Assembly (NCBI GenBank): GCA_016794365.1
Contig: JAEUKB010000091.1
Span: 16,439-80,438 of the forward strand
Source of the DNA: Myxococcales bacterium
GTDB lineage: Bacteria > Myxococcota_A > Polyangia > Palsa-1104 > JAEUJZ01
Length of the DNA: 64,000 nt
Reading direction: 5' to 3'
Shown here: piece after piece, positions 9,053 through 18,481 of the stretch
Numbering within the stretch: the first letter of the stretch is position 1
How the letters are laid out: each line of letters begins with the position of its first letter
Program-made: the position numbers and the translations under genes
The notes under the pieces: model-generated
Database searches by the model: none
Seen by the model: only the letters and a program-made list of their open reading frames with translations
What the model was told of the DNA's origin: nothing

Positions 9053-11155
9053 ATGCAAGAACCAACCGACCCTTCGGTTTCGTCGAGCGATGATCGGTCC
9101 GTGGACCCTTTCTGGGGTCCCGGGCGTGCGGTTGCTCGTCCCGAATCACTTTCTGTAGATGCGTTTGCGGCGTTTTGGTCCGCACTCGATGTCGCGCCTG
9201 CTAGTGCGGAGCCTGCCGAAGTCGTCGAGCCAGTCTCATGGCCCGATTCGGCTTCCCTGACCCCATCGGGAGCAACTCCGCCGGTGGTGATGACGGAAGA
9301 AGCGCCGTGGTGGCGGATTCCTGCGCAGATTCCCGACGAGCTGCGCGTGGACTTCGGTCTGTTGCCAGCGGACAGTAGCGATGCGAAGCTGACGGCGCTC
9401 ATCACCGAGGTGGCTCGGCAGTTCTGGTCCACGCCAGACGATCGAAGCCCAGCGCTGCGCGGAACCGAAGCGGCGGTTGATAAAAGCAAGCAGAAGCAAA
9501 AGCTCAAAGGCAAAGAAGCGCAGGGGCCCGCACCGAAGAGTCCGCCAGTTGAGCTGCCCGCGATCGAAGAAGAGAAAAACCCGGTCATGCGGCGAATCAT
9601 TCGTCGGCTTCAGCGCCAGTTTGGGCTGTCGGGTTTCCGTCCGGGACAGGAAACAGCGATCCGAGCGCTCGTCGAAGGTCGCGATGTTCTGGGCATCATG
9701 CCGACGGGCGCAGGCAAGTCGCTCATCTATCAGCTGACGGCGTTCGAGCTGCCAGGTGTGACGGTCGTGGTGTCGCCGTTGCTTGCGCTGATGCGCGATC
9801 AAGAGCAGAAGCTGCGACGGACCGGCGTGGTTGCGGCGCGGCTGGACTCGACGCTGACGACCAAAGAAGAAAACAAGACGCTCGACGACATCGAAGACGG
9901 CAAGCGCAAGATCATCTACGTTACGCCAGAGCGAGCGGCCTCGGGCAGCTTGCTCGAAGAGCTGGGCGGTCAGAAGGTCAGCTTGTTCGTGGTGGACGAA
10001 GCGCACTGCGTGTCAGAGTGGGGTCACGACTTCCGTCCGTCGTATCTGTTTTTGGATCGCGCGGCAGAGCAGCTTGGACGACCGCCGATCTGTGCGCTGA
10101 CGGCGACGGCAACACCGGAAGTGGCGGACGACATCATCTCGCAGCTTGGACTGCGCGATCCCGAGCGGACCCACACTGGCTTCGATCGTCCGTCGCTGCA
10201 CTTTGAAGTTCGTGAAACCTCTGACGAAAAAGCGCAGGTTAAGCGGCTGCTGCGGCTGATTCGCAAGGTGCAGGGCTCGGTGATCATCTACTGCTCGACG
10301 ATTCGGACCGTCGAAGCGATTGCTGGCGCGCTGCCGGTGCTGGGCCTAAAAGTCGGCATGTATCACGGCAAGATGGGCAAGACCGAGCGTGACGCGGCGC
10401 AGCAATCGTTTATGCGCAACAACCCGCGCATCATGGTGGCGACGAACGCGTTCGGTCTGGGCGTCGATAAGCCGGACATTCGCGCGGTCATTCACTACAA
10501 CATGCCGGGCTCGCTGGAAGCCTATTACCAAGAAGCGGGACGTGCGGGCCGCGACGGTCGTCCAAGTCGCTGCATCCTTTTGTACAACCCGCAAGACGAG
10601 CAGGTGCAGAGCTTCTTTGTTGCGGGCAAGTATCCAAACCGCAGCGACGTGCTGAATGTCTGGAAGGCGCTGCGCAACGGGGCGGACAACATCCGAGAAC
10701 TGGCGCTCGCGGCAGAGACTTCGCAGTCCAAGGCGCGCGTGGTGCTCGGCATCTTGAAAGAGATGGAGCTGCTCACCGAAGGGTCAAACCAGACCTATAT
10801 CTGGAGCGGCAAGGAAGCCGACGAGCTATCGCTCGGACGCGCCGCAGAGTCGTATCGCAAGCGTCGGGAAGGCGATCGCAACCGCGTGGCTGCGATGATC
10901 AGCTTCGCGCGCTCGACGCGCTGTCGGATTCAGCTTTTGCTGGAATACTTTGGGGACAAGTCGCCGCCGCTGTGTAAGCGCTGCGACAACTGCCTAAACT
11001 ACGGTGACGATGCCGCCGTCGAGCACGCTGGAGAGCTGGCGAGGCCGCTTGATAGCGCTGATGACGATGAGCTTTCGACCTCCCGCACCGCGTCGGAGTC
11101 AGCCAAGCCCGATGCCACGCCCAAGCCTCCCCGCAAAGACTCGCTGTTCTTTTAG
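9053..11155 (+). CDS. recQ: ATP-dependent DNA helicase, RecQ family
   Basis: An SF2 3'-5' DNA helicase for recombination and replication repair. It carries FRPGQETAI (motif 0), Walker A MPTGAGKSLIYQL, the DEAH box VVDEAHCVSEWGHDFRPSY with the RecQ aromatic-rich loop, TATATPE, and QEAGRAGRDGRPS (motif VI). A RecQ-type Cys4 zinc site (CRIQ...CKRCDNC) closes the core. About 180 N-terminal residues are extra, acidic/Pro-rich then Lys-rich, and the HRDC domain is absent (the protein ends 60 residues after the zinc site). AAGGA overlapping the stop of the upstream gene serves as ribosome site. The stop overlaps that of the convergent small gene by a few bases. Confidence 0.92.
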   Translation: MQEPTDPSVSSSDDRSVDPFWGPGRAVARPESLSVDAFAAFWSALDVAPASAEPAEVVEPVSWPDSASLTPSGATPPVVMTEEAPWWRIPAQIPDELRVDFGLLPADSSDAKLTALITEVARQFWSTPDDRSPALRGTEAAVDKSKQKQKLKGKEAQGPAPKSPPVELPAIEEEKNPVMRRIIRRLQRQFGLSGFRPGQETAIRALVEGRDVLGIMPTGAGKSLIYQLTAFELPGVTVVVSPLLALMRDQEQKLRRTGVVAARLDSTLTTKEENKTLDDIEDGKRKIIYVTPERAASGSLLEELGGQKVSLFVVDEAHCVSEWGHDFRPSYLFLDRAAEQLGRPPICALTATATPEVADDIISQLGLRDPERTHTGFDRPSLHFEVRETSDEKAQVKRLLRLIRKVQGSVIIYCSTIRTVEAIAGALPVLGLKVGMYHGKMGKTERDAAQQSFMRNNPRIMVATNAFGLGVDKPDIRAVIHYNMPGSLEAYYQEAGRAGRDGRPSRCILLYNPQDEQVQSFFVAGKYPNRSDVLNVWKALRNGADNIRELALAAETSQSKARVVLGILKEMELLTEGSNQTYIWSGKEADELSLGRAAESYRKRREGDRNRVAAMISFARSTRCRIQLLLEYFGDKSPPLCKRCDNCLNYGDDAAVEHAGELARPLDSADDDELSTSRTASESAKPDATPKPPRKDSLFF

Positions 11156-11406
11156 TGACGGTTGTCGAAGGCGATGCCCTTCCGCACTTCCTCGATCGCG
11201 TCCTTGGTTAGCTCCAGCGCCTTGACGCGATGACCACCCTTGTCGGGCGTCGCTTTCTGTAGCTGACCCAGGGCAGACTCCAGCGAACTGAGCGCCGAAC
11301 GCATATGCGGCTGCGGCTCGGCTCCCGCGCGCGAAACCATGTCACGGCCCACCACCATCGTCAGGGCCAGCGTCAAACCCAGGGTTGTCATCTTCCACAC
11401 GTTCAT
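11152..11406 (-). CDS. Small exported helical protein with DKGGHR motif
   Basis: 84 residues: a hydrophobic N-terminal signal (TTLGLTLALTMVVG) and a predicted helical mature part, MRSALSSLESALGQLQKA-(TP)DKGGHR-VKALELTKDAIEEVRKGI. I recall short periplasmic proteins in proteobacteria with the same DKGGHR turn between two helices. Their function is unknown to me. Convergent with recQ, with overlapping stops. Confidence 0.7.
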   Translation of the reverse strand: MNVWKMTTLGLTLALTMVVGRDMVSRAGAEPQPHMRSALSSLESALGQLQKATPDKGGHRVKALELTKDAIEEVRKGIAFDNRH

Positions 11407-11601
11407 CGGTCAGCTCCTTGCCTACTGTTTGGCTGTGCGGGAGACGATGGGCGTCTGGTTCCCTAAGTCCCCCGCGTCATTATATGCGGACGATGTTGGG
11501 CCGTCTTCGGTTCCCGACTTGCGTGCGGTGGCTCTGGCCGTGCGAGATGAAGGTCTGGGTGAGGAGATGACGGTCGGGCGGGGCAGGTCAGGGCAGCTCG
11601 G

Positions 11602-12951
11602 CTAGCCCATGCGCTCGATGAAGCGGGTGTCGAGCTTGCCGCGTACAAAGTCTTCGTTGTGGGCGAGACGGCGGAAGAAGTCGATGTTGGTTTTGATGCC
11701 TTCGATGATGAACTCGTCGAGCGCGCGCCGCAGTCGAGCGATCGCGGTCTGGCGGTCATCCCCGTGGACGATCAGCTTGGCAATCAACGAGTCGTAGTGC
11801 GGCGGTACGACGTAGCCTTGGAAGATGTGCGAGTCGATGCGTACGCCGGGACCGCCTGGCATGTGCAGCGCGGTGATGCGACCGGGCGATGGCGCAAAGG
11901 TCTTGGGATCTTCGGCGTTGATGCGGACCTCGATCGAGTGGCCGCGCGCCTTGGACTTTTCCCGAAGGACATCGATCGGCAGCGGCTGTCCGGCGGCGAT
12001 GCGGATCTGCTCGCAGACCAGATCGATGCCGGTGACCATCTCGGTGACGGTGTGCTCGACCTGGATGCGTGGGTTCATTTCCATGAAGTAAAAGTGCGGC
12101 TTGCCGTCGGGAGTGCGCTCGAACAGAAACTCAAGGGTTCCGACGGACAGGTACTTGACGGCTGCTACAGCCTGGGCGACGCGATCGAGCAGTGCGGCGC
12201 GCTCTTCGGGAAGCAAAGCTGGAGAGGGCGCTTCTTCGACGAGCTTTTGGTGCCGCCTTTGAATGGAACACTCCCGCTCGCCAATGGCGACGACCCGGCC
12301 TTGACCGTCCCCGATGACCTGGACCTCGATGTGACGAGGCGCATCGACGAAGCGCTCGATGAACACGCCGGGGTTGCCAAAGCCAGCTTGGGCTTCGGCG
12401 CGCGCGGTGTGGAGCTGATCGCGCAGGCGGCTCTTGTCGTGGATGATCTTCATACCGCGTCCGCCACCGCCCGCTGTGGCTTTGAGGATGACGGGCAGGC
12501 CGATGCGCTCGACGGCTGCGAAGGCTTCTTCGTCGGTCTTGATGATGCCAGTCCCAGGCAGAACCGGGACACCGTGACCGGCCATGGTGGTGCGCGCTTG
12601 AACCTTGTCACCCATCAGTCGCATGTGCTCGGGCAGCGGACCGATGAAGGTCAGACCGGCGCGACGACAGACCTCGGCAAACTCGGCGTTTTCGGACAGG
12701 AAGCCGTAACCGGGATGGACAGCGTCAGCAGATGTGATCTCGGCGGCGCTGATGATCGCAGGAATGTGTAGATACGAGCGTCGCGAAGGCGGCGGACCGA
12801 TGCAGACGCTCTCGTCGGCGACCTTGACGTGCATGGCATCGGCATCAGCGGTCGAGTGAATGGCCACCGAGGCAATGCCCAGCTCTCGGCAGGCACGGAT
12901 GATGCGCAGCGCGATTTCGCCACGGTTGGCGACCAGGATCTTCTTGAACAT
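11602..12951 (-). CDS. accC: Acetyl-CoA carboxylase, biotin carboxylase subunit
   Basis: The ATP-grasp enzyme that carboxylates biotin on BCCP in the first step of fatty acid synthesis. At 449 residues it matches AccC length. It begins MFKKILVANRGEIALRIIRA. It has the HPGYGFLSEN motif, the Gly-rich ATP loop KATAGGGGRGMK, the GxFxERFV region, and the catalytic/metal motif MEMNPRIQVEHTVTE. The bicarbonate-site Arg follows in the same segment. accB is not adjacent in the window, so accC stands alone here, and a pyruvate or other acyl-CoA carboxylase role cannot be excluded from sequence alone. Confidence 0.93.
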   Translation of the reverse strand: MFKKILVANRGEIALRIIRACRELGIASVAIHSTADADAMHVKVADESVCIGPPPSRRSYLHIPAIISAAEITSADAVHPGYGFLSENAEFAEVCRRAGLTFIGPLPEHMRLMGDKVQARTTMAGHGVPVLPGTGIIKTDEEAFAAVERIGLPVILKATAGGGGRGMKIIHDKSRLRDQLHTARAEAQAGFGNPGVFIERFVDAPRHIEVQVIGDGQGRVVAIGERECSIQRRHQKLVEEAPSPALLPEERAALLDRVAQAVAAVKYLSVGTLEFLFERTPDGKPHFYFMEMNPRIQVEHTVTEMVTGIDLVCEQIRIAAGQPLPIDVLREKSKARGHSIEVRINAEDPKTFAPSPGRITALHMPGGPGVRIDSHIFQGYVVPPHYDSLIAKLIVHGDDRQTAIARLRRALDEFIIEGIKTNIDFFRRLAHNEDFVRGKLDTRFIERMG

Positions 12952-13115
12952 GGGGCCATAGGACAGCCCAGGCGCGGTCCTTTTCGCAAGTCGAAATCGT
13001 CGCGGACCGCTGGATGCTGGGCCAGACGCAAGACTTGCTCAGGTGGTCGGGTGATTCGCTGGGGAATCGAGGCTCGCATTGGCGAAAGAGGCTGGTATAG
13101 TGCGCACCCTTTGCC

Positions 13116-14030
13116 GTGCAGCTCCTTGCCTCCGACTTAGTCCTCGCCGAGTTCGAGGGCCCTTTAGACCTGCTCCTTCACCTGGTGCGCAAGCACGAGC
13201 TGGACATCTTCAACATCCCGATCTCGTTTATTACCGCGCGCTACCTGGAAACCATCGAGCAGATGCGAGCGCTCAACGTCGATATCGCGGGGGAATACCT
13301 GCTGATGGCGGCGACGCTGGCGTATCTGAAGTCGCGAGAGTTGCTCCCGCCGGATGGCAAAAGCGACGACGAGCCGCAGAACCCAGACGAAGAGGGCGAA
13401 GATCCGCGTCAGTCGCTCATCAAGCGGCTGCTGGCTTATCAGCGGTTCAAAGAAGCAGCGCAGTTTTTGGCGTCTCGGCCTGTGATGGGTCGCAACGTGT
13501 TTGCACGCGGGCTCGATCCAGCGGCGATCCTGGGTCCAGCGGGGGAAGCTCCGCTTCAGGAAGTGCCGGTGTGGGAACTACTGGAGCTGCTGGCCAAGAC
13601 GCTGTCGAAGACGCGACGCAAGCTGGCGCATGAAGTCACCGTCGAGCGGCTCTCGCTGGCGGATCGCATCAACGATCTGTGCGAGCACCTGGCGAAAAAA
13701 GATGCGTTCGTCTTTACCGATCTGCTGGGCGAGCTGGCCAAAGGGGAGTCGATCGAGCGGCTCGGCTATCAGATCGTGCTGACCTTTATGGCAGTGCTGG
13801 AGATGGCTCGGCTTCGGCTCCTGCATGTTGAACAGCGGGTCGATCGCGGCGAGGTCTTGATCCGGCGAGTCGAAGGCGCAATTCTGCCGCTGTCTCCGCG
13901 CCAAGGTGAGCTGCCGTTTGATGAAGAAGCGACGCCAACTGCCGAAGCAACCGAGACGGATTCCGTCGCAGAGCATGAAGCTCCCGTCGCAGTGTCCACC
14001 CAAGTTGAGTCCGCATCGTCCAAGTCCTGA
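13116..14030 (+). CDS. scpA: Segregation and condensation protein A (kleisin)
   Basis: The kleisin subunit of the SMC-ScpAB condensin. The N-terminal signature EFEGPLDLLLHLVRKHELDI and the YLLMAATLAYLKSRELLP helix are family hallmarks that contact the SMC neck. The C-terminal winged helix lies near residues 190-245. 304 residues, longer than typical because of an acidic linker near residue 85 and a Thr/Glu/Ala tail. The start is a GTG without a strong ribosome site; no better start is in frame. scpB follows after 8 nt, the usual arrangement. Confidence 0.93.
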   Translation: MQLLASDLVLAEFEGPLDLLLHLVRKHELDIFNIPISFITARYLETIEQMRALNVDIAGEYLLMAATLAYLKSRELLPPDGKSDDEPQNPDEEGEDPRQSLIKRLLAYQRFKEAAQFLASRPVMGRNVFARGLDPAAILGPAGEAPLQEVPVWELLELLAKTLSKTRRKLAHEVTVERLSLADRINDLCEHLAKKDAFVFTDLLGELAKGESIERLGYQIVLTFMAVLEMARLRLLHVEQRVDRGEVLIRRVEGAILPLSPRQGELPFDEEATPTAEATETDSVAEHEAPVAVSTQVESASSKS

Positions 14031-14038
14031 GCCAAGCC

Positions 14039-15301
14039 ATGAAACGTGCCCGTGAAACCCGCTCCGCTGCTCGCAGTGCTACACCGTCCGTCGGAATGGA
14101 TGATTCCGAATCGCGCGATTCAAACGGCGCGCACGGATCGAGCGATCACGATGAGCTGAGCGAGTCAGAGGACGAGGTGGCCGAACACCTGATGCCTCCG
14201 TGGGGCGATGCGCTGGCTGGCGCTGCACTGTCTTTCGGTGGTGAAGACGGAGACGCAGCAAGCGGCGACAACCCGGAAGTGAGCTGGCCGCTGACCGGCG
14301 AGCGGCTGATTTCGGTGCTGGAGAGCCTGCTGTTTGCCGCCGACAAGCCGCTATCGGTCGAGCGCATTCATGAGCTGCTCGAAGAGACCGCCGCTGCGCC
14401 GCACAAGCCAAGTGGTCCACCGTTATATAAGCCGCAGCAGATTGAAGGTGCGCTGCTCAGCCTGGCCGAGCTGCTCGAGCGACACGGACGCGGCCTTGGA
14501 CTGCATGAAGTGGCGGGAGGCTGGCAGCTTCGGACCGCTCCGCAGAATGCGCCGTGGGTTTCGCGACTGCTCAAGCAAAAGCCGGTTCGTCTGTCACGCG
14601 CACAGCTGGAAGCGCTGGCGATTGTGGCGTACCGACAGCCGATCACACGACCGGAGATCGATGACATTCGCGGTGTCGATTCGGGTGCGTCGCTGCGCAT
14701 GCTGCTCGATCGCGGCTTGATTCGCATCCTGGGCAAAAAAGAAGAGCCAGGCAGGCCGCTTTTGTACGGCACAACCAAAGAGTTTCTGGAGTTCTTTAAC
14801 CTCAAAGATCTCAAGGACTTGCCGACGCTGCGTGAGTATTACGACCTGACGGACGAGAGCCGTGACAAGGTCCGCGCTGCTGGGTTTGAGCCGCCGGTGC
14901 CTGGGCCTACGCAAGGAACGCTGCCCGTCGAGCCGCTTTTGTCTCCTCCGTCGGAAGCTGCGGCACCCGTTGCGAGTGCTGCTGCGGCTTCGTCTGCTGC
15001 GTCTACACCTGCCAGCGACGAGCCAGCCAGCGTCGATCCGGGATCTCCAGCGGCTGTGACTGCGCGCGCGGTGGAGCTTATCGATCAGCAGCTCGCCGAC
15101 GATGCAGAAAACCTCGCCAAGATTGATGAAATGATTCGCGCCGTGAACACGGCCTTCCCGCTCCTGGACCCGCAGCTTTTTGGCGTTCCGCTCGACGCGG
15201 CGCAAGCCAAAGTGGCTGCTGCGACTGAACCGCCTGCGGCGAGCACATCGCCGACGGAACCAGCCGATGGTCCAGCCGAGCCAACCGCAGAGAGTGAATG
15301 A
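14039..15301 (+). CDS. scpB: Segregation and condensation protein B
   Basis: The dimeric winged-helix partner of ScpA in the SMC complex. The core (residues 85-265) has LESLLFAADKPLSVERIHEL, the QLEALAIVAYRQPITRPEID helix with GVDSGASLRMLLDRGLI, and the GRPLLYGTTKEFLEFFNL wing, all typical. The core is flanked by an acidic Ser-rich N-terminal extension of about 80 residues and an Ala/Pro/Thr-rich C-terminal tail of about 130, so 420 residues instead of about 200. Its stop overlaps the next start by 4 nt. Confidence 0.93.
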   Translation: MKRARETRSAARSATPSVGMDDSESRDSNGAHGSSDHDELSESEDEVAEHLMPPWGDALAGAALSFGGEDGDAASGDNPEVSWPLTGERLISVLESLLFAADKPLSVERIHELLEETAAAPHKPSGPPLYKPQQIEGALLSLAELLERHGRGLGLHEVAGGWQLRTAPQNAPWVSRLLKQKPVRLSRAQLEALAIVAYRQPITRPEIDDIRGVDSGASLRMLLDRGLIRILGKKEEPGRPLLYGTTKEFLEFFNLKDLKDLPTLREYYDLTDESRDKVRAAGFEPPVPGPTQGTLPVEPLLSPPSEAAAPVASAAAASSAASTPASDEPASVDPGSPAAVTARAVELIDQQLADDAENLAKIDEMIRAVNTAFPLLDPQLFGVPLDAAQAKVAAATEPPAASTSPTEPADGPAEPTAESE

Positions 15302-16767
15302 ACATGAACGGTATTCGCTTACAGCTCCTCCTCGCCAAAGCTGGCATTGCTTCTCGTAGACACGCGGAGGTGCTGATCAGTCAAGGTCACGTCGCGGTCA
15401 ATGGCCGTGTGGTGACGCAGCTGGGTACGCGCGTCGATCCAGCGACCGATCGCATCAGCGTCGATGGCAAGCTGGTCGAACAAGAGCCGCTGGCTTATTA
15501 CCTGCTGAACAAGCCGAAAGGCTACGTCACGACCGCGTCGGATCCCGATGGCCGTCAGACGGTGTTTGATCTGATTCCCGATGCGCCGGTGCGACTGTTT
15601 GCGGTGGGACGGCTCGACTACAACACCGAAGGTGTGCTGCTGCTGACGAACGATGGAGAGCTGGCGCACGCGCTGATGCATCCCAGCCGAGGTGTCCCAA
15701 AGGTCTATCACGCCAAGTTCCGAGAAGAGCTGACGCCGATGATGATCGCTCGGCTCAAAGAAGGTGTGGATCTGCCGCCGCCGCGACCGATGGGACGAGA
15801 CGGTCAGCCGCTGCCGGTGCCCGCGCATCACGGCATGCCGGAACGCAGTGCTCCGGCAGAGGTTCGCGTGCTGAAGTTTACGTCGCGTCACACCTGGGCC
15901 GAGCTGCGCATTCACGAAGGCAAAAACCGTCAGATTCACCGGATGGCGGAAGCGGTGGGATCGTCGCTGCTCAAGCTGGTTCGCGTCGAATATGCGGGGC
16001 TTTCGGCGGACAACGTCGAAGTGGGCGCGTATCGTCCGCTGCGCTCGCAAGAAGTGGCGAAGCTACGACAGATGTGTGGACTTTCTCCGACGGCGGTGCG
16101 ATCGGCGCAGCTCGAAGAACGCACCCGCAGCAGCCAGCGAAGTCGTCCCGAGCACTCGAGCCGACCCGAGACGCGCGGGCAAGAACGACCAGCACCGAGA
16201 AGGTTTGAAGAGCGACCAGCGCCGAAGAGATTCGAGGAGCGACCAGCAGCGCCGAAGAGATTCGAGGAGCGACCAGCGCCGAAGAGATTCGATGATCGGC
16301 CAGCGCCGAAGAGATTCGATGATCGGCCACCAGCGCCGAAGAGATTCGAGGAGCGACCAGCGCCGAGAAGGTTTGAAGAGCGACCAGCAGCGCCGAAGAG
16401 ATTCGATGATCGGCCACCAGCGCCGAGAAGATTCGATGATCGACCAGCGCCGAAGAGATTCGATGAGCGACCAGCACCGAGAAGATTCGAGGAGCGACCA
16501 GCAGCGCCGAAGAGATTCGATGATCGGCCACCAGCGCCGAAGAGATTCGATGATCGGCCAGCGCCGAAGAGATTCGATGATCGACCAGCGCCGAGAAGAT
16601 TCGATGATCGGCCAGCGCCGAGAAGATTCGATGATCGGCCAGCGCCGAGACGGTTCGATGAGCGGCCAGCGCCGAGACGGTTCGATGAGCGGCAGCAAAA
16701 GCCGGGCGGACGACAGCCTGCTGGGCCTCGGGATCGCTACGATCACGCGACGCCACCTGCGGAGTAG
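15298..16767 (+). CDS. rluB: RluB-type 23S rRNA pseudouridine synthase with repeat tail
   Basis: An RsuA/RluB-family enzyme isomerising a uridine in rRNA. The S4 RNA-binding domain is at residues 4-60 (LLLAKAGIASRRHAEVLI). The catalytic Asp lies in GRLDYNTEGVLLLTNDGEL near residue 106, followed by KVYHAKF and the GKNRQIHRM motif. The catalytic part ends near residue 265. The remaining 220 residues are low complexity, with 19 tandem copies of a nine- or ten-residue unit such as KRFDDRPAP (see repeat). The tail is Arg/Pro rich and probably disordered, possibly RNA binding. Translationally coupled to scpB (ATGA overlap). Which uridine is modified (RluB versus RluE/F, RsuA) is inferred from length and motifs only. 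Confidence 0.88.
   Translation: MNMNGIRLQLLLAKAGIASRRHAEVLISQGHVAVNGRVVTQLGTRVDPATDRISVDGKLVEQEPLAYYLLNKPKGYVTTASDPDGRQTVFDLIPDAPVRLFAVGRLDYNTEGVLLLTNDGELAHALMHPSRGVPKVYHAKFREELTPMMIARLKEGVDLPPPRPMGRDGQPLPVPAHHGMPERSAPAEVRVLKFTSRHTWAELRIHEGKNRQIHRMAEAVGSSLLKLVRVEYAGLSADNVEVGAYRPLRSQEVAKLRQMCGLSPTAVRSAQLEERTRSSQRSRPEHSSRPETRGQERPAPRRFEERPAPKRFEERPAAPKRFEERPAPKRFDDRPAPKRFDDRPPAPKRFEERPAPRRFEERPAAPKRFDDRPPAPRRFDDRPAPKRFDERPAPRRFEERPAAPKRFDDRPPAPKRFDDRPAPKRFDDRPAPRRFDDRPAPRRFDDRPAPRRFDERPAPRRFDERQQKPGGRQPAGPRDRYDHATPPAE
16198..16701 (+). repeat. In-frame tandem repeat, about 19 units of 27-30 bp
   Basis: Each unit encodes (K/R)RF(D/E)(D/E)RPAP, with an extra Pro or Ala in some (30-bp units). Nucleotide identity between units is very high, including synonymous positions. 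This indicates recent expansion by slippage or recombination rather than slow amino-acid convergence. Because the repeat is 3n long, other frames are also open, which creates long spurious reading frames on both strands. Confidence 0.95.
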
Positions 16768-16794
16768 GCCAAGATAGGACGTGGAGGCGAGCGG

Positions 16795-18477
16795 ATGTCG
16801 GCAGCGGACGAGCAGACGCCGTGGTGGCAGAAGACGACGGTCTATCAGATCTATCCACGGTCGTTTCTGGACACCAACGGAGACGGCATCGGCGATCTGC
16901 CGGGAATCTTGGCCAAGCTCGACTATCTTTCGGCGCTTGGCGTCGAGACGCTGTGGCTGACTCCGTTTTTCGATAGCCCGCAGCGTGACTTCGGCTACGA
17001 CATTCGTTCGTACAGCAAGATCGCGACCGAGCACGGAAGCTGGGCCGACTTTGACAAGCTGCTCGCTGCGGTTCACTCACGCGGGATGAAGCTGGTGCTC
17101 GACATGGTGCTCAACCATACGTCCGACGAGCATCCTTGGTTTCGCGAAGCCCTGCGACGCAAAGACAGCAAAGAGCGCGACTTTTATCTGTTTCGACGCG
17201 GCAAAGGAAAGCGCACTCCACCGACGAACTGGCGATCGATGATCGGGCCGCGTGGCTGGCACTACGACGAAGCGAGCGGTGAGTGGTATTTCGCGAGCTT
17301 TCTGCCGTTTCAGCCGGATCTGAACCATCGCAACCCGACGGTGCAGAAAGCGATGCTCGAGATCTGTGAGAGCTTCTGTCGCAGAGGCGTCGATGGACTG
17401 CGGCTCGATATCTTCAATGCGCTGTTCAAAGATCCGCGTTTTCTCGACAATCCTTCGTCGCTGCGTCCGCTTCCAAGCGAGGACAATGCCGACGGATTTT
17501 TTCAGCGCAACCTGTACACCATCAATCATCCCGACAGCATGGCGTTTGCGAAGACGCTGCGTAGGCACATTGATGCGGTGCCAGGCGGTCCGCGCTTTTT
17601 GGTCGGCGAAGTCTTTGGTCCACCCAGCCTGCTGCGTCAGTACTGTGGCGAAACCGGCGACGGGCTGAACCTGGTCTTTTTGTTCAAGACGCTGCGGACT
17701 GCCTTTTCGGCGCAGGCGTTTCACTCGCTCATCGAGGAATACGAGCGAGACTTTGCCGATCCACTGCTGCCGACTTGGGTGCTGGGCAATCACGATCGTG
17801 CTCGCTACATCGAGCGAGTCGGCGACGATCCTCGACGAGCCAAGGTGCTGGCGACGCTTCAGCTGACGGCGCGCGGCGTTCCGTTTCTGTATCAAGGCGA
17901 CGAGATCGGGATGACCAACTTGGATCTGCCGATTGCGTCGGCGCTCGATCCGCTGGCGCACCTGTATCGCTTTGTGCCGCCGTGGCTTCAGACCAAGCTG
18001 CGTCGCAGCGGTGTGCTGATCAACCGCGATGAGTGTCGGACCCCGATGCAGTGGAGCGCGGACGACAACGCAGGATTTTCAGCACCTCGGACGCGTCCGT
18101 GGCTTCCAGTGCATCCAAACTATCCGTGGATCAATGTGTCCAGCCAGCTTGGCGATCCGGGCTCGCTGCTTTCGCATTACAAACAGCTCCTTGCGCTGCG
18201 ACGTGCGCTGCCTGCGCTTCATGCGGGACGGCTGTCGCTGTGGCATCCGACCAACTTGCCGCACGATGTCCTTGGCTACACGCGCCAGCAGGATCGAGAT
18301 GCGCAAGGTGCGATCGACGTGCTGCTCCATTTTGGAACACAGCTTACCGAGGTCGCTTTGCCTGGCCCGCGTCGTGTGCTCTACTCAACCCATCGCGAGT
18401 CACCACTTCTCGACGGAAATCGAATCAGGCTTCGTCCGTTAGAGTGCGTGATGTTGGCTCTTCCACACAAGGAGTGA
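16795..18477 (+). CDS. GH13 alpha-glucosidase / oligo-1,6-glucosidase family
   Basis: A cytoplasmic alpha-amylase-superfamily glycosidase of 560 residues. It begins with WWQKTTVYQIYPRSFLDTNGDG and GVETLWLTPFFDSP. Conserved region I is LDMVLNHTSDEHPWF. The nucleophile Asp is residue 205 in GLRLDIF, the acid/base Glu residue 272 in LVGEVFG, and the stabilising Asp residue 334 in LGNHDRAR. The short substrate loop and QGDEIGMTN are typical of alpha-glucosidase/oligo-1,6-glucosidase/trehalose-degrading enzymes. No signal peptide. It follows rluB after 27 nt and precedes the next gene by 4 nt, so is probably in the same operon. Exact specificity is undetermined. Confidence 0.88.
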   Translation: MSAADEQTPWWQKTTVYQIYPRSFLDTNGDGIGDLPGILAKLDYLSALGVETLWLTPFFDSPQRDFGYDIRSYSKIATEHGSWADFDKLLAAVHSRGMKLVLDMVLNHTSDEHPWFREALRRKDSKERDFYLFRRGKGKRTPPTNWRSMIGPRGWHYDEASGEWYFASFLPFQPDLNHRNPTVQKAMLEICESFCRRGVDGLRLDIFNALFKDPRFLDNPSSLRPLPSEDNADGFFQRNLYTINHPDSMAFAKTLRRHIDAVPGGPRFLVGEVFGPPSLLRQYCGETGDGLNLVFLFKTLRTAFSAQAFHSLIEEYERDFADPLLPTWVLGNHDRARYIERVGDDPRRAKVLATLQLTARGVPFLYQGDEIGMTNLDLPIASALDPLAHLYRFVPPWLQTKLRRSGVLINRDECRTPMQWSADDNAGFSAPRTRPWLPVHPNYPWINVSSQLGDPGSLLSHYKQLLALRRALPALHAGRLSLWHPTNLPHDVLGYTRQQDRDAQGAIDVLLHFGTQLTEVALPGPRRVLYSTHRESPLLDGNRIRLRPLECVMLALPHKE

Positions 18478-18481
18478 GTCC

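Noticed and set aside
7841..9058. 405-residue minus-strand frame over the M4 protease
   Set aside because: Shadow of a confidently identified gene in GC-rich DNA; no family motif.
11659..12771. 370-residue plus-strand frame over accC
   Set aside because: Antisense to a well supported accC.
15971..17080. Long minus-strand frames (369 and 337 residues) and a plus-strand frame of 261 residues over the rluB repeats
   Set aside because: They are open only because the repeat unit length is a multiple of three; they lack ribosome sites, family signals and normal codon use.
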